Source: Candidatus Paceibacter sp. (lineage in GTDB: Bacteria > Patescibacteria > ABY1 > S139-126). From it: 52,318 nt of DNA. The position numbers were made by a program, and so were the translations under genes. Positions within the stretch are counted from its first letter, which is position 1. The number at the start of each line of letters is the position of its first letter. A model generated the notes under the pieces. It saw only the letters and a program-made list of their open reading frames with translations. It searched no databases and was not told where the DNA came from. Shown piece after piece: positions 1 to 7,925 of the stretch. Where the stretch lies: positions 1 through 52,318 of the forward strand of contig DYGA01000006.1 in NCBI GenBank assembly GCA_020724865.1, read 5' to 3'.

Positions 1-172
1 TTAGTCGGGGTTTTGTTGGTAGTAGGTTCGGATTTCATTCAGGAGAGACAGCCATTTAGGACAAGACAAGGAATGCGCCTCGCGGCTTCGCCGCTCGGCA
101 TTAAATTCAGCGAGGATTTGCCAGTCATTTTTGAACGAAACCGAAACCGTTCGCTCCGCGAGCTGGGGGTTC
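1..172 (-). pseudogene. Detached 3' end of a serine recombinase gene
   Basis: On the minus strand this stretch encodes the same last ~41 residues as the recombinase at 270-1799 (from GSNPQLAERT-like sequence to SLSCPKWL), then continues with SLLNEIRTYYQQNPD and a TAA stop at the very edge of the window. That tail looks like a natural C-terminus. In the intact copy it is replaced by a translation of the tRNA gene. There is no start or catalytic domain here, so it is a gene fragment. It becomes meaningful only if the DNA between the inverted repeats flips. Confidence 0.6.
49..172 (+). repeat. Left arm of a perfect 124-bp inverted repeat
   Basis: Bases 49-172 are the exact reverse complement of 1619-1742; I checked this in ten-base blocks across the arm and found no mismatch. 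Identity breaks at 48/1743 and 173/1618. The arm contains the codons for the recombinase C-terminus and an internal tri-loop palindrome. Confidence 0.95.
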
Positions 173-238
173 ATTCCGCAAAGCGGAATACAAATGAAAT
201 TTGTGAGCCGATTTTTTCTTTTCCGCCTTTGGCGGAAA
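173..238. repeat. Three consecutive tri-loop palindromes
   Basis: Between the left repeat arm and the recombinase start lie three hairpins, each with a 3-base loop: ATTCCGC-AAA-GCGGAAT (173-189), CAAAT-GAA-ATTTG (191-203) and TTTCCGCC-TTT-GGCGGAAA (220-238). The first and last share an inner TTCCGC/GCGGAA core. They could be small mobile palindromes, recombinase binding sites or a transcription-damping leader. The sequence alone does not decide. Confidence 0.6.
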
Positions 239-269
239 CTAAAGCGACAGTAATTAGCCCAAAAGCGAT

Positions 270-1799
270 ATGAGCAAATTCTTTCTCTACGCAAGAAAAT
301 CAACAGATGAACCGGATAGACAAATTTTGTCTATTGAGGCGCAGATCACCGAACTCCGCGAATATGCGGAGCGAGAGCATTTAGAAATTGTGCAGGAATT
401 TATTGAATCACAAACCGCCAAAGAGCCGGGCAGACCGATTTTCAATCAAATGCTCTCGCTCATAGAGAAAGGATTTGCTCAAGGAATTTTGGCATGGCAT
501 CCCGACAGATTGGCGAGAAACAGCGTGGATGGCGGAAGGATAATTTACTTGATTGATACCGCTAAAATTCGCGAGTTAAAGTTCCCAACATTTTGGTTTG
601 ATGTCACGCCGCAAGGGAAATTCATGTTGAATATCGCTTTTGGGCAATCAAAATACTATATTGATAATCTTTCAGAGAATGTAAAAAGAGGGTTGCGTCA
701 AAAAGTGAGACGAGGCGAATATCCGGGCGTGGCTCCCACCGGATACATGAATGACAAAGTGAATCATAAAATGGTAAAAGACCCTGAAAGGTATCGCCTC
801 GTCCAAAAACTTTTTGAATTGTATGCAACCAAAAATTACTCTCTGAAAGATTTACGAGATGAAATTACTGAAATTGGCTTGGTGAGCCGGAACGGAAAGC
901 GGCTGACGATTTCCAATATCCAAATGATACTCCGCAATCCGTTTTACTACGGCGCGTTTAAGTTCAATGGCGAGCTATACGAAGGCAGGCACGAGCCAGC
1001 GATAGCAAAGAAACTTTTTGATAAAGTCCAAGAAGTTATGTCGGAAAAATCCCGCCCCAAGAAGCGGGGCGAGAAGTCATACATCTTTCGCGGATTATTG
1101 AAATGCGGAGAGTGCGGTTGCGCCATAACCGCCGAAACACAAAAAGGACATTCGTATTATCGCTGTACCAAAAAGAAAGATATTTGCTCGCAACCTTACA
1201 TCCGCGAAGAACTTCTCGCCTCGCAGATTTCCGCCATACTTCAAAAAGTTTCTTTGCCGGAAGATTGGGCGGATAAAATGCTCGCGCAACTAGAAACAGA
1301 CGAAGCGAGCACTGCCCAATCTGATGCCCTCTTCGCTCAAAATCTCAAAAACGAGGTTACGGCGTGCAAGGAGAAGCTGGATATGCTTTTAGACGCTCAT
1401 TTGGAAAAGACCATTACGAGTGAGGAATATACCGCCAAGAAAAACAAAATCCTCGCACGCAAAATTGATATTGAGCAAAAATTGAAGGATTTTGAGCGAA
1501 AGGGCAATCGCTGGCTCGAACGCACGAAGAATTTAATTTTAGCCGCTCACCAAGCCAATTTTGTCGCTTTGGGAGATAATTTTTCTGAAAAGAAAAATTA
1601 TCTTGAAAAAGTCGGCTCGAACCCCCAGCTCGCGGAGCGAACGGTTTCGGTTTCGTTCAAAAATGACTGGCAAATCCTCGCTGAATTTAATGCCGAGCGG
1701 CGAAGCCGCGAGGCGCATTCCTTGTCTTGTCCTAAATGGCTGCGGGACTTGGATTCGAACCAAGATTACCAGGGCCAGAACCTGGCGTCCTACCATTAG
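270..1799 (+). CDS. Large serine recombinase (resolvase/invertase family)
   Basis: Site-specific DNA recombinase of the large serine type, which cuts and rejoins DNA through a serine-DNA intermediate. The N-terminal resolvase fold has YARKST with the likely nucleophile Ser11 and the DRLARN motif near 79-84. The recombinase domain is near 155-260, including the NPFYYGAF motif at 223-230. A zinc ribbon has Cys279, 282, 299 and 306, followed by a coiled-coil region near 345-420. The last ~18 residues (RDLDSNQDYQG...) are simply the tRNA-Gln gene read in frame, so the natural tail has been replaced at the integration point. No Shine-Dalgarno is seen. Base composition differs from the neighbouring genes, in line with transfer. 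Confidence 0.92.
   Translation: MSKFFLYARKSTDEPDRQILSIEAQITELREYAEREHLEIVQEFIESQTAKEPGRPIFNQMLSLIEKGFAQGILAWHPDRLARNSVDGGRIIYLIDTAKIRELKFPTFWFDVTPQGKFMLNIAFGQSKYYIDNLSENVKRGLRQKVRRGEYPGVAPTGYMNDKVNHKMVKDPERYRLVQKLFELYATKNYSLKDLRDEITEIGLVSRNGKRLTISNIQMILRNPFYYGAFKFNGELYEGRHEPAIAKKLFDKVQEVMSEKSRPKKRGEKSYIFRGLLKCGECGCAITAETQKGHSYYRCTKKKDICSQPYIREELLASQISAILQKVSLPEDWADKMLAQLETDEASTAQSDALFAQNLKNEVTACKEKLDMLLDAHLEKTITSEEYTAKKNKILARKIDIEQKLKDFERKGNRWLERTKNLILAAHQANFVALGDNFSEKKNYLEKVGSNPQLAERTVSVSFKNDWQILAEFNAERRSREAHSLSCPKWLRDLDSNQDYQGQNLASYH
1619..1742 (-). repeat. Right arm of a perfect 124-bp inverted repeat
   Basis: Reverse complement of 49-172. This arm lies inside the 3' end of the recombinase reading frame and runs six bases into the 3' end of tRNA-Gln (1737-1742). 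An internal palindrome, GCGGC-GAA-GCCGC at 1697-1709, is embedded in a larger imperfect one (about 1689-1719) and is translated in frame. Confidence 0.95.
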
Positions 1800-1810
1800 A
1801 CGATCCCGCA
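1737..1810 (-). tRNA. tRNA-Gln (anticodon CTG)
   Basis: The reverse strand folds as a full cloverleaf: acceptor TGCGGGA/TCCCGCA with the U1-A72 pair typical of tRNA-Gln, a D arm, an anticodon stem CCAGG/CCTGG around loop TTCTGGC (anticodon CTG, reads CAG), and a T arm CTTGG-TTCGAAT-CCAAG. Discriminator G and an encoded CCA follow at 1740-1737. It lies 33 bases downstream of dnaX on the same strand and may be co-transcribed. Its CCA end is the edge of the recombinase element. Confidence 0.95.
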
Positions 1811-1843
1811 AAAATAAAAGATATAAAATCAAAAATTTAAAAT

Positions 1844-3397
1844 TTACTCTTCAATAATATTATCAACAAAAGAATTACCTAAAACATTTATTATATTATT
1901 TAAGCCATCATCATCGGCAGGTTTTGATTCACGATTTGCTACCATTATTTGTAAATTTATTTCTTTGGCAAAAATATCTTTGCACAATGCACTTAGTTTA
2001 TCATAATTTCTTTTTTTATAAAGTTGATTTTTGTGCAATTCATGCATAGTATATATATAGAGATCGTTGTCAGCAATATAAATATTAGAAACTTCAATAA
2101 TTTTTGCTAAGCTGTAAAATTCAGTCAATAAATTGGTTACCAAAGTTTTCTTTAAATTTTCACCAATCGGCTGTAAATTTTTTTTGACTTCTTTATTTTC
2201 ACTTTGTTGGATAAATTTATTTTTTTCTTGTTTTTTATCTTCCAGTTGTTTATGTTTATTGACAAACAAATCAGCCGATGGTTGGTTGTCAGGAGTAATT
2301 GGTTTTTTATCCAAAGTTGTCATTTCAATAACTGCAATTTCCAAGGGCAATTGCCGGAAAAATGTACTTTTTAAATTAATTTGTTTGGTGAGTAGTATTT
2401 CCAATTGCTGTTTTAGCTTTTCGAGTTTGATGGTTTGCAAGGTAGTTACTATAGTTTTATAAAAATCAGCAGTAAAAATATTTTTTAAATAATCTATTTT
2501 TTGGTTGATTTTATATAAAATTGTGTATCTATACAGCTCTATCAGTTTTTCTGTCAAAAACTCAATATCTTGACCGCTTTCATTTAAATCATTTATTAGC
2601 ATAACTGCTGTTTCGGTTTGATCTTTGACGATCGCCAACCAAAGATCAACTAATTGGTTTAAATTTGATTTGGGCAGTATCAACTCGGCGGTTTCATCAT
2701 CTATAATTTCAGCATCTAAGCCAAGCAACTGACCCAACATGCCTTGAGCATCGCGTAAAGAACCTTCGGACAAAAAGGCTATTTTTTGCAAAACACTTTC
2801 GGAAATTTTTTTCACCCCTTCCAATTTTGCTAAATTTTCTAAACTCAAGATAATATCTTGATTGCTTATTTTTTTAAAATCAAATCTTTGGCATCGGGAA
2901 ATTATCGTGTCCGGTATCTTATGAACAGCCGTGGTGCACAAAATAAAAATTGCGTAAGCTGGCGGCTCTTCCAAAGTTTTCAATAAGGCATTAAAAGATA
3001 CATCAGTCAACATGTGCACCTCATCAATAATAAAAACTTTATATTTGGCAATATTGGGTTGATATTTGATTAATTCTTTGAAATCTTTGATTTCTTCTAT
3101 TTTTCTTCTGGAAGCGGCATCAAGTTCAACCAAGTCCAAAAAATTATTTTTATTCATGGCTGAGCAAATTTCGCATTTATTACACGGCTCACCGTTGTCG
3201 GGAGCTAAACAGTTTATCGCTTTGGCAAAAACTCGAGCGATGGTAGTTTTGCCCACACCCCGCGGACCGGTGAAAAGATAAGCCTGGGCTAATTTTTTAC
3301 TGGCTATTGCCTTAGTTAAAGTTATCTTAACATGATTTTGACCAATAACTTCAGAAAATTTTTGCGGACGATATTTGCGATATAAAGTTTGGGACAT
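1844..3397 (-). CDS. dnaX: DNA polymerase III subunit gamma/tau
   Basis: Clamp-loader ATPase of the replicative polymerase; it loads the beta clamp together with delta and delta'. Visible motifs are LYRKYRP at the N-terminus, Walker A GPRGVGKT (44-51), a zinc module (Cys63, 72, 75, 78), Walker B VFIIDEVH (121-128) and the SRC motif (167-169). The C-terminal ~150 residues are low-complexity and weakly conserved, as usual for a tau tail. At 517 residues it is a normal to slightly short tau form. Its start is three bases after the stop of the upstream unknown gene, so the two are probably one transcript. The other clamp-loader gene, holB, is at 17663-18673. Confidence 0.96.
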   Translation of the reverse strand: MSQTLYRKYRPQKFSEVIGQNHVKITLTKAIASKKLAQAYLFTGPRGVGKTTIARVFAKAINCLAPDNGEPCNKCEICSAMNKNNFLDLVELDAASRRKIEEIKDFKELIKYQPNIAKYKVFIIDEVHMLTDVSFNALLKTLEEPPAYAIFILCTTAVHKIPDTIISRCQRFDFKKISNQDIILSLENLAKLEGVKKISESVLQKIAFLSEGSLRDAQGMLGQLLGLDAEIIDDETAELILPKSNLNQLVDLWLAIVKDQTETAVMLINDLNESGQDIEFLTEKLIELYRYTILYKINQKIDYLKNIFTADFYKTIVTTLQTIKLEKLKQQLEILLTKQINLKSTFFRQLPLEIAVIEMTTLDKKPITPDNQPSADLFVNKHKQLEDKKQEKNKFIQQSENKEVKKNLQPIGENLKKTLVTNLLTEFYSLAKIIEVSNIYIADNDLYIYTMHELHKNQLYKKRNYDKLSALCKDIFAKEINLQIMVANRESKPADDDGLNNIINVLGNSFVDNIIEE

Positions 3398-3400
3398 AAA

Positions 3401-3940
3401 CTATCCGTTCTTTTTAATAATATTTTCCACAGCTGCCCATGTTGATTGGGCATTTTTTGGTGTTAACATAATTACTTCATCTCCGGTTTCACCTTTAAAA
3501 TAAGTAACCGGCGCTGATAATAATTTATAAGTTGCTCGATCAGTTCGGCCATAATATTGTTTTTTTTCTTCATCATAATAAATTTCTCCGACTACTCTTT
3601 CCCTTTCTACAGGTCCGATCTGTTTAAAAACAAATGAACCATTGGGCTGAATAGTTAATTTTAACATATCACCCTCAACCAATTTTGATTTGGAAGCGTA
3701 ATTTTGGGGAACTAAATATTCTTTTCCATCTGGACCTATCATTTTGTCACCACTGAATACGCCTTCAATGATTTTATTGTCTGCGTCATTTTTTTCACTT
3801 CCCTTTTCTCTGGCCATCAAATTTGCATCTATTTGCTCTTTGTCAATATGACCTGATATAATTTTTTTTGCTAAATCTAGCTGTTGTTGGATGCTGTTTA
3901 AAATGTGTTTTATTTTTTCAATTTTATTTTCTTCTGACAT
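3401..3940 (-). CDS. Hypothetical protein upstream of dnaX
   Basis: I do not recognise this 179-residue protein. The N-terminal ~40 residues are charged and probably helical (an IEKIKHILNSIQQQLDLAKK-like coil). The rest looks beta-rich, with motifs such as YLVPQNYASKS, GDMLKLTI and FVFKQIGPVERERVVG, and ends EVIMLTPKNAQSTWAAVENIIKK. There is no signal peptide or membrane segment, so it is presumably cytosolic. Three bases separate it from dnaX, which suggests co-transcription and possibly a link to DNA metabolism, but that is only context. Confidence 0.75.
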   Translation of the reverse strand: MSEENKIEKIKHILNSIQQQLDLAKKIISGHIDKEQIDANLMAREKGSEKNDADNKIIEGVFSGDKMIGPDGKEYLVPQNYASKSKLVEGDMLKLTIQPNGSFVFKQIGPVERERVVGEIYYDEEKKQYYGRTDRATYKLLSAPVTYFKGETGDEVIMLTPKNAQSTWAAVENIIKKNG

Positions 3941-3965
3941 AGATTTTGATTAATAATTTTATTTT

Positions 3966-6392
3966 TTAATATTTTGTTTCAATAATTTTTTTTGGCCGGC
4001 CGTAATGTAATTTAGAAAGAGCTATGATTTTTTCGCGATTAATCTCTTCTCCAACCGGTTCTTTTAGGGTGCTTATATTAAAAGCCGGAACTGTGGTATT
4101 GTCAATTATCATTTTAATATAGGCGCTAAATTTAGGTATGTTGATTAAATCATGTTGATTGAAAACAGGTTCAAACTGTTTGACGACATATTCAGCATCT
4201 TCCGGACCAATACGGAAAGCAATAAAAGTGCCTACATTACCAAAAACAGAATCTCTAATCGATGTATCGCCATGCTTTGTCAGCTGGCCTAAATATTGAT
4301 TGGCCAATATCAAATTCAGACGATATTTTCTGGCTTCAGAAAGAATAATGGAAATGCTGTCGGTAGTAAAATTTTGAAACTCATCAATATATAAATAAAA
4401 ATCCGTACGAAGATTTTCTGGAATATTAGCACGGCTCAAAGCAGCAATCAATATTTTCCCCACAATAATCATGCCCAATAGCCGACTGTTTATTTCTCCT
4501 AATTTACCTTTGCTTAGATTGACAACCAAAATCTTTTTTTGATCCATAATTTCTCTAAAATCAAAACTGCTCTTTTGCGCCGCAATAATGGGCCGTATCA
4601 TGTCATTGGCAATAAAAGGTGTTAACTTACTGGTAATATAAGGAACCATATTAGCTAGGGCTGCTTCACCTCCAGCTTTCAATGCTTCTTTTTGCCAAAA
4701 ATCTATGACGGTTGGATTTTTGCATTTACTCAATTTATATTTACGGAAATCTTCATCAGCTAAAACTTTTGGCACTTCAAGTAAAGTCATCCCTGATTCA
4801 GGGTCATCCATAACCAAAAGTAAAGCATTCCTCATGTATTGCTCAAACATTGGTCCTCCGGTGGCCTTTAAATCATATAATTTATCAAATATGGACAATA
4901 ATTCATTAACTATCAATGATTTCTGGGATTCATTATTATACTCCAGCATATTAATAGAAATCGGCCGCTCAGTATCAGCTGGGTCAAAATAGATAACATC
5001 ATGCCAACGATGTTTAGGAACATTTTTCAAAATATCACTGGCAAAATCACCGTGTGGATCAATAATACAACAACCATTACCAGCTAAAATATCTTGGATC
5101 ATCATATTTTTCATCAAAGTTGATTTACCGGTACCAGTTTGACCTATGATATACATATGTCTGCGTCGATCGTCAGTTTTTATTTTTATATCTATGACTT
5201 CATCACGATACTGACTTTGCCCAATGACTATACCTTCGGTCGGTAAATTTATTGGTGGAGCGTATTTTTTTGCCTCCAACCATTGTAAATTTGGCACGTC
5301 ATTATGATCGCTCGGAAAATGATAGATGGAAGCCAACTCTTCTGTATTTAATATAATTTTTCTTTTATCATCAAAACGACGATAAATAAAATTTCTTATT
5401 AATTTACTATGCCAAGTCAAAAAAGCCGGTTGAAAACTATTACCGTATTCATAAATGTTATATTGAGAAAAAACATTTAATATATTATTTAAATATGAAT
5501 TAGTAGTTTCTTTATTTTGCGTAGAGACGATAACACGAAGATTGGCGGCCAAAGCCCCTTTGGATAGTTTTTGTTCAATTGATTCAATGGTTTTTTGTTC
5601 TAGGGCGGTTAGTTGCGTGCTGGGACTATTTTTTTCTTTATTTTTGTTAGTCTTAAATCCATTTAACAACAAATCAAAAAAATAATTTATAATTTTGCCG
5701 AAAATACCCGTGGCATCATAAACATTTACACTTTGATGAAGCATCAATTTTTTCACTAACTTTTTTCCTTGCTGCCGCCAAGAATTACTTATCGGAATAA
5801 GTAACAATTGTAGAGCCATACCTTCATCTTTTTTCAACTTTGATAAAGAGTTTAATATTGCATTTAGCGGATCGTTTTCCATTTGCTGGTACGTTTTTAT
5901 TGGAAAAGAAGAATTTCTTTTAAATACAAAAAAACCGCCTGCCACGTAACTAGTTGGTTTAAAAATATTATAATCTTCAATTTGTTCCACAACTGCTTGA
6001 GGGTATTGCGCGTGAATTTGTTGAACTAAAAACCTTTTTAAATCAAGCGGTAAGGCTAAATAAAAAGTAATTTTTTCATTGTGGGCCACTATTTCAAAGC
6101 TGATAAATTTTCTGTGAACACGAAAAATTGTATCTAAAAAAGAATTTTTTTTCAGTCCACTAATTGCTGCATACAAACTTTCAGCATTGGTTAAAATCTC
6201 TTTCCATTTGTCTTCGCCATTTTTATCTTTACTAAACCTGGGCAAGGTTACTTTTAAAACTATCGTGGAAAAAACCGCGCGATAATAATAATTTTTTGAA
6301 AAAAACAAATACAAAAAAATTAATAAAAATAAAAAGACACCAATAATGGCAAAGTAAGAAAAAAATATCAGATTTTCTAAACTAAAAAACAT
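3966..6392 (-). CDS. Fused membrane protein / VirD4-TraG-like ATPase
   Basis: 808 residues combining two modules. Residues 8-31 form a membrane segment, followed by a ~370-residue conserved region ending in EELASIYHFP (351-360). Residues 395-808 are a hexameric-pump-type ATPase: Walker A GQTGTGKST (417-425), DPHGDFASD (445-453), Walker B LYIDEFQNF (667-675), and a TraG/TraD-like end with SEARKYRLNLILANQYLGQL and RDSVFGNVGTFIAFR. Type IV coupling proteins of this kind move DNA or protein across membranes. The same two modules occur as separate genes at 44112-45641 and 42310-44100. It lies directly downstream of a small membrane-associated protein. The cargo is unknown. Confidence 0.88.
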   Translation of the reverse strand: MFFSLENLIFFSYFAIIGVFLFLLIFLYLFFSKNYYYRAVFSTIVLKVTLPRFSKDKNGEDKWKEILTNAESLYAAISGLKKNSFLDTIFRVHRKFISFEIVAHNEKITFYLALPLDLKRFLVQQIHAQYPQAVVEQIEDYNIFKPTSYVAGGFFVFKRNSSFPIKTYQQMENDPLNAILNSLSKLKKDEGMALQLLLIPISNSWRQQGKKLVKKLMLHQSVNVYDATGIFGKIINYFFDLLLNGFKTNKNKEKNSPSTQLTALEQKTIESIEQKLSKGALAANLRVIVSTQNKETTNSYLNNILNVFSQYNIYEYGNSFQPAFLTWHSKLIRNFIYRRFDDKRKIILNTEELASIYHFPSDHNDVPNLQWLEAKKYAPPINLPTEGIVIGQSQYRDEVIDIKIKTDDRRRHMYIIGQTGTGKSTLMKNMMIQDILAGNGCCIIDPHGDFASDILKNVPKHRWHDVIYFDPADTERPISINMLEYNNESQKSLIVNELLSIFDKLYDLKATGGPMFEQYMRNALLLVMDDPESGMTLLEVPKVLADEDFRKYKLSKCKNPTVIDFWQKEALKAGGEAALANMVPYITSKLTPFIANDMIRPIIAAQKSSFDFREIMDQKKILVVNLSKGKLGEINSRLLGMIIVGKILIAALSRANIPENLRTDFYLYIDEFQNFTTDSISIILSEARKYRLNLILANQYLGQLTKHGDTSIRDSVFGNVGTFIAFRIGPEDAEYVVKQFEPVFNQHDLINIPKFSAYIKMIIDNTTVPAFNISTLKEPVGEEINREKIIALSKLHYGRPKKIIETKY

Positions 6393-6396
6393 TAAA

Positions 6397-6918
6397 TTAT
6401 TTTAAATTTTTATTTTTGTGCTGTAGTTCTAAAACTTTATCTGTTTTTATTTTGGCTTCTTGTTCTAAAAAAAATTTATTTATCCCCGGAATAATAAATA
6501 ACCAGTTTCTGATTAAATTTAAAACTTCATAAATTTTAAATTTAATACTTTTAATCAAGACCACTATACTGGCGGCCGTTTCCTCCCCTTTTTGTTTAAA
6601 AATAATTTTTCTTGGTTGATCTAAACTCTGATATAAATCCTCTAGCCCTGACGACAAAATATCTTCCACTGATTTTTGTAATATAGTATCAGCATTAGTA
6701 TCCTCCCTATGCATCTGTACTGACTGAGTAATATTGGTATTATTTGGTATTTTCTCTTTTGGTTGGTTTTTATCATCAACCGCTAAATTTTTGAATTCAA
6801 AATTTTTATTTTCACCTGTCGTGTCTTGTTTTTCAATCTTAAGATCGGTTTGTTGTTCAAAATTGTTTAAATTTTCCATATTTTTTAAACTATTTTTGTT
6901 TTTATATTGTTTGTCCAT
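6397..6918 (-). CDS. Small protein upstream of the VirD4-like ATPase
   Basis: 173 residues, no recognised family. The first ~80 residues are polar and Asn/Lys-rich, probably disordered. Residues ~85-170 include VEDILSSGLEDLYQSLDQP and a hydrophobic stretch (VLNLIRNWLFIIPGINKFFLEQ) that could sit on or in the membrane. Its stop is four bases before the start of the fused ATPase, so they form an operon and this may be an accessory subunit. A promoter with a TATAAT box six bases before the ATG precedes it. Confidence 0.7.
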   Translation of the reverse strand: MDKQYKNKNSLKNMENLNNFEQQTDLKIEKQDTTGENKNFEFKNLAVDDKNQPKEKIPNNTNITQSVQMHREDTNADTILQKSVEDILSSGLEDLYQSLDQPRKIIFKQKGEETAASIVVLIKSIKFKIYEVLNLIRNWLFIIPGINKFFLEQEAKIKTDKVLELQHKNKNLK

Positions 6919-6930
6919 AAGCTAATTATA
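6919..6930 (-). promoter_or_regulatory. Extended -10 promoter, leaderless start for the 6918 gene
   Basis: On the minus strand TGTTATAAT (TGn plus TATAAT, -10 hexamer at 6925-6930) is followed by six bases and then the ATG at 6918, so the transcript should begin at or next to the start codon. It is back to back with the corA promoter and their upstream halves overlap near 6947-6953. Confidence 0.75.
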
Positions 6931-6946
6931 ACACAAAAATAATATA

Positions 6947-6975
6947 TTAAAAATCTCATTATTTTATGCTATAAT
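6947..6975 (+). promoter_or_regulatory. corA promoter with extended -10, leaderless
   Basis: TTAAAA at 6947-6952, a 17-base spacer, then TGC-TATAAT with the -10 at 6970-6975. Only seven bases separate the -10 from the ATG at 6983, so a leaderless mRNA is predicted. It is divergent from the 6918 promoter. Confidence 0.75.
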
Positions 6976-6982
6976 ATGAACA

Positions 6983-7924
6983 ATGAATCAAATTACCGAA
7001 AAAATAAAAAAAGTTAAAACAGCCAATTTTACTTGGCTGAATATTGTTGAACCCGGCAATGAAGAAATTGATTATTTGAAAAAAGAATATAATTTTCATC
7101 CTTTGGATTTAAGAGATGCACATATAAATAAAAAGGCTCAAAGACCTCAACTGTCTAATAGAGAAAATTATTCATTTTTAATTTTTTTATTTCCAGTTTA
7201 TGATCGACAAATGCGAAAAATCATGCCGGCGGAAATTGATTTTTTTATCAAAGAAGATTTGATCATAACTTTACACGACGATTCACTCACAGCTATAAAA
7301 GAGTTGTTTGAACAATGCAGTCAGTATGAATATTATCGCGATTTGAATATGGGGGCACATCCTACTTATTTTTTTTATTTCATTTTAGAAAAGCTGTTGC
7401 AAAATTGTTTTCCTATGCTAGATCATATTGCCACTGACAATCAAAGAATTGAAAATAATATTTTTAAAAATAAAGAAAAAGAAATGGTTAAAGAAATACT
7501 GATTATTAAAAGAAATATAGTCAATTTTAGGTTTATTATGCAATCACATCGCACAATCATAAAAAAGTTTATTGAACTAGAAAGTAAATATTTAAAAATG
7601 AATATTTATAAGATATTTTTTGAAAAATTATTAGTGCAAACAAAAGATATCTGGGAAGTGCTTGAAGGGCATAAACAAACAATAGACGCTTTGCAAGAGA
7701 CCAACGAATCAGCCATCTCCTTTCGCATCAATGATGTGATGAAAACTTTAACCACAATTTCAGTTATTTTTTTACCGCTTACTCTAGTTGCCAGTATTTT
7801 TGGAATGAATGTAAGTTATATACCGTTTGCGGATGATCCGCGCGGCTTTTGGTTTGTAATTGGAATTATTTTATTTATATTTGTAGGTTTATTCCTATTT
7901 TTTAAATCAAAAAAATGGTATTAA
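6983..7924 (+). CDS. corA: CorA-family magnesium/divalent cation channel
   Basis: Pentameric inner-membrane channel for Mg2+ (or Co2+/Ni2+). The cytosolic N-terminal domain is followed by a long helix and two C-terminal membrane segments (about 256-273 and 289-308). The signature GMN is present at 274-276, with YIP just after in the periplasmic loop (FGMNVSYIPF). The length of 313 residues is normal. The start is fixed by the promoter only seven bases upstream. The gap to cysS is one base, so corA and cysS form a two-gene unit, with no evident metabolic link. Confidence 0.95.
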   Translation: MNQITEKIKKVKTANFTWLNIVEPGNEEIDYLKKEYNFHPLDLRDAHINKKAQRPQLSNRENYSFLIFLFPVYDRQMRKIMPAEIDFFIKEDLIITLHDDSLTAIKELFEQCSQYEYYRDLNMGAHPTYFFYFILEKLLQNCFPMLDHIATDNQRIENNIFKNKEKEMVKEILIIKRNIVNFRFIMQSHRTIIKKFIELESKYLKMNIYKIFFEKLLVQTKDIWEVLEGHKQTIDALQETNESAISFRINDVMKTLTTISVIFLPLTLVASIFGMNVSYIPFADDPRGFWFVIGIILFIFVGLFLFFKSKKWY

Positions 7925-7925
7925 T

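Larger units (their letters stand above)
1..1742. mobile_element. Serine-recombinase element end next to tRNA-Gln
   Basis: This segment is visibly richer in G+C than the AT-rich remainder and carries one large serine recombinase gene between two arms of a perfect inverted repeat. Its right edge coincides with the 3' end of a tRNA gene, a common integration target. Composition, gene content and boundary together indicate horizontally acquired DNA. The left side may continue beyond the window, so the full element is not visible. An assembly artefact at a contig end is an alternative for the inverted duplication. Confidence 0.7.
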
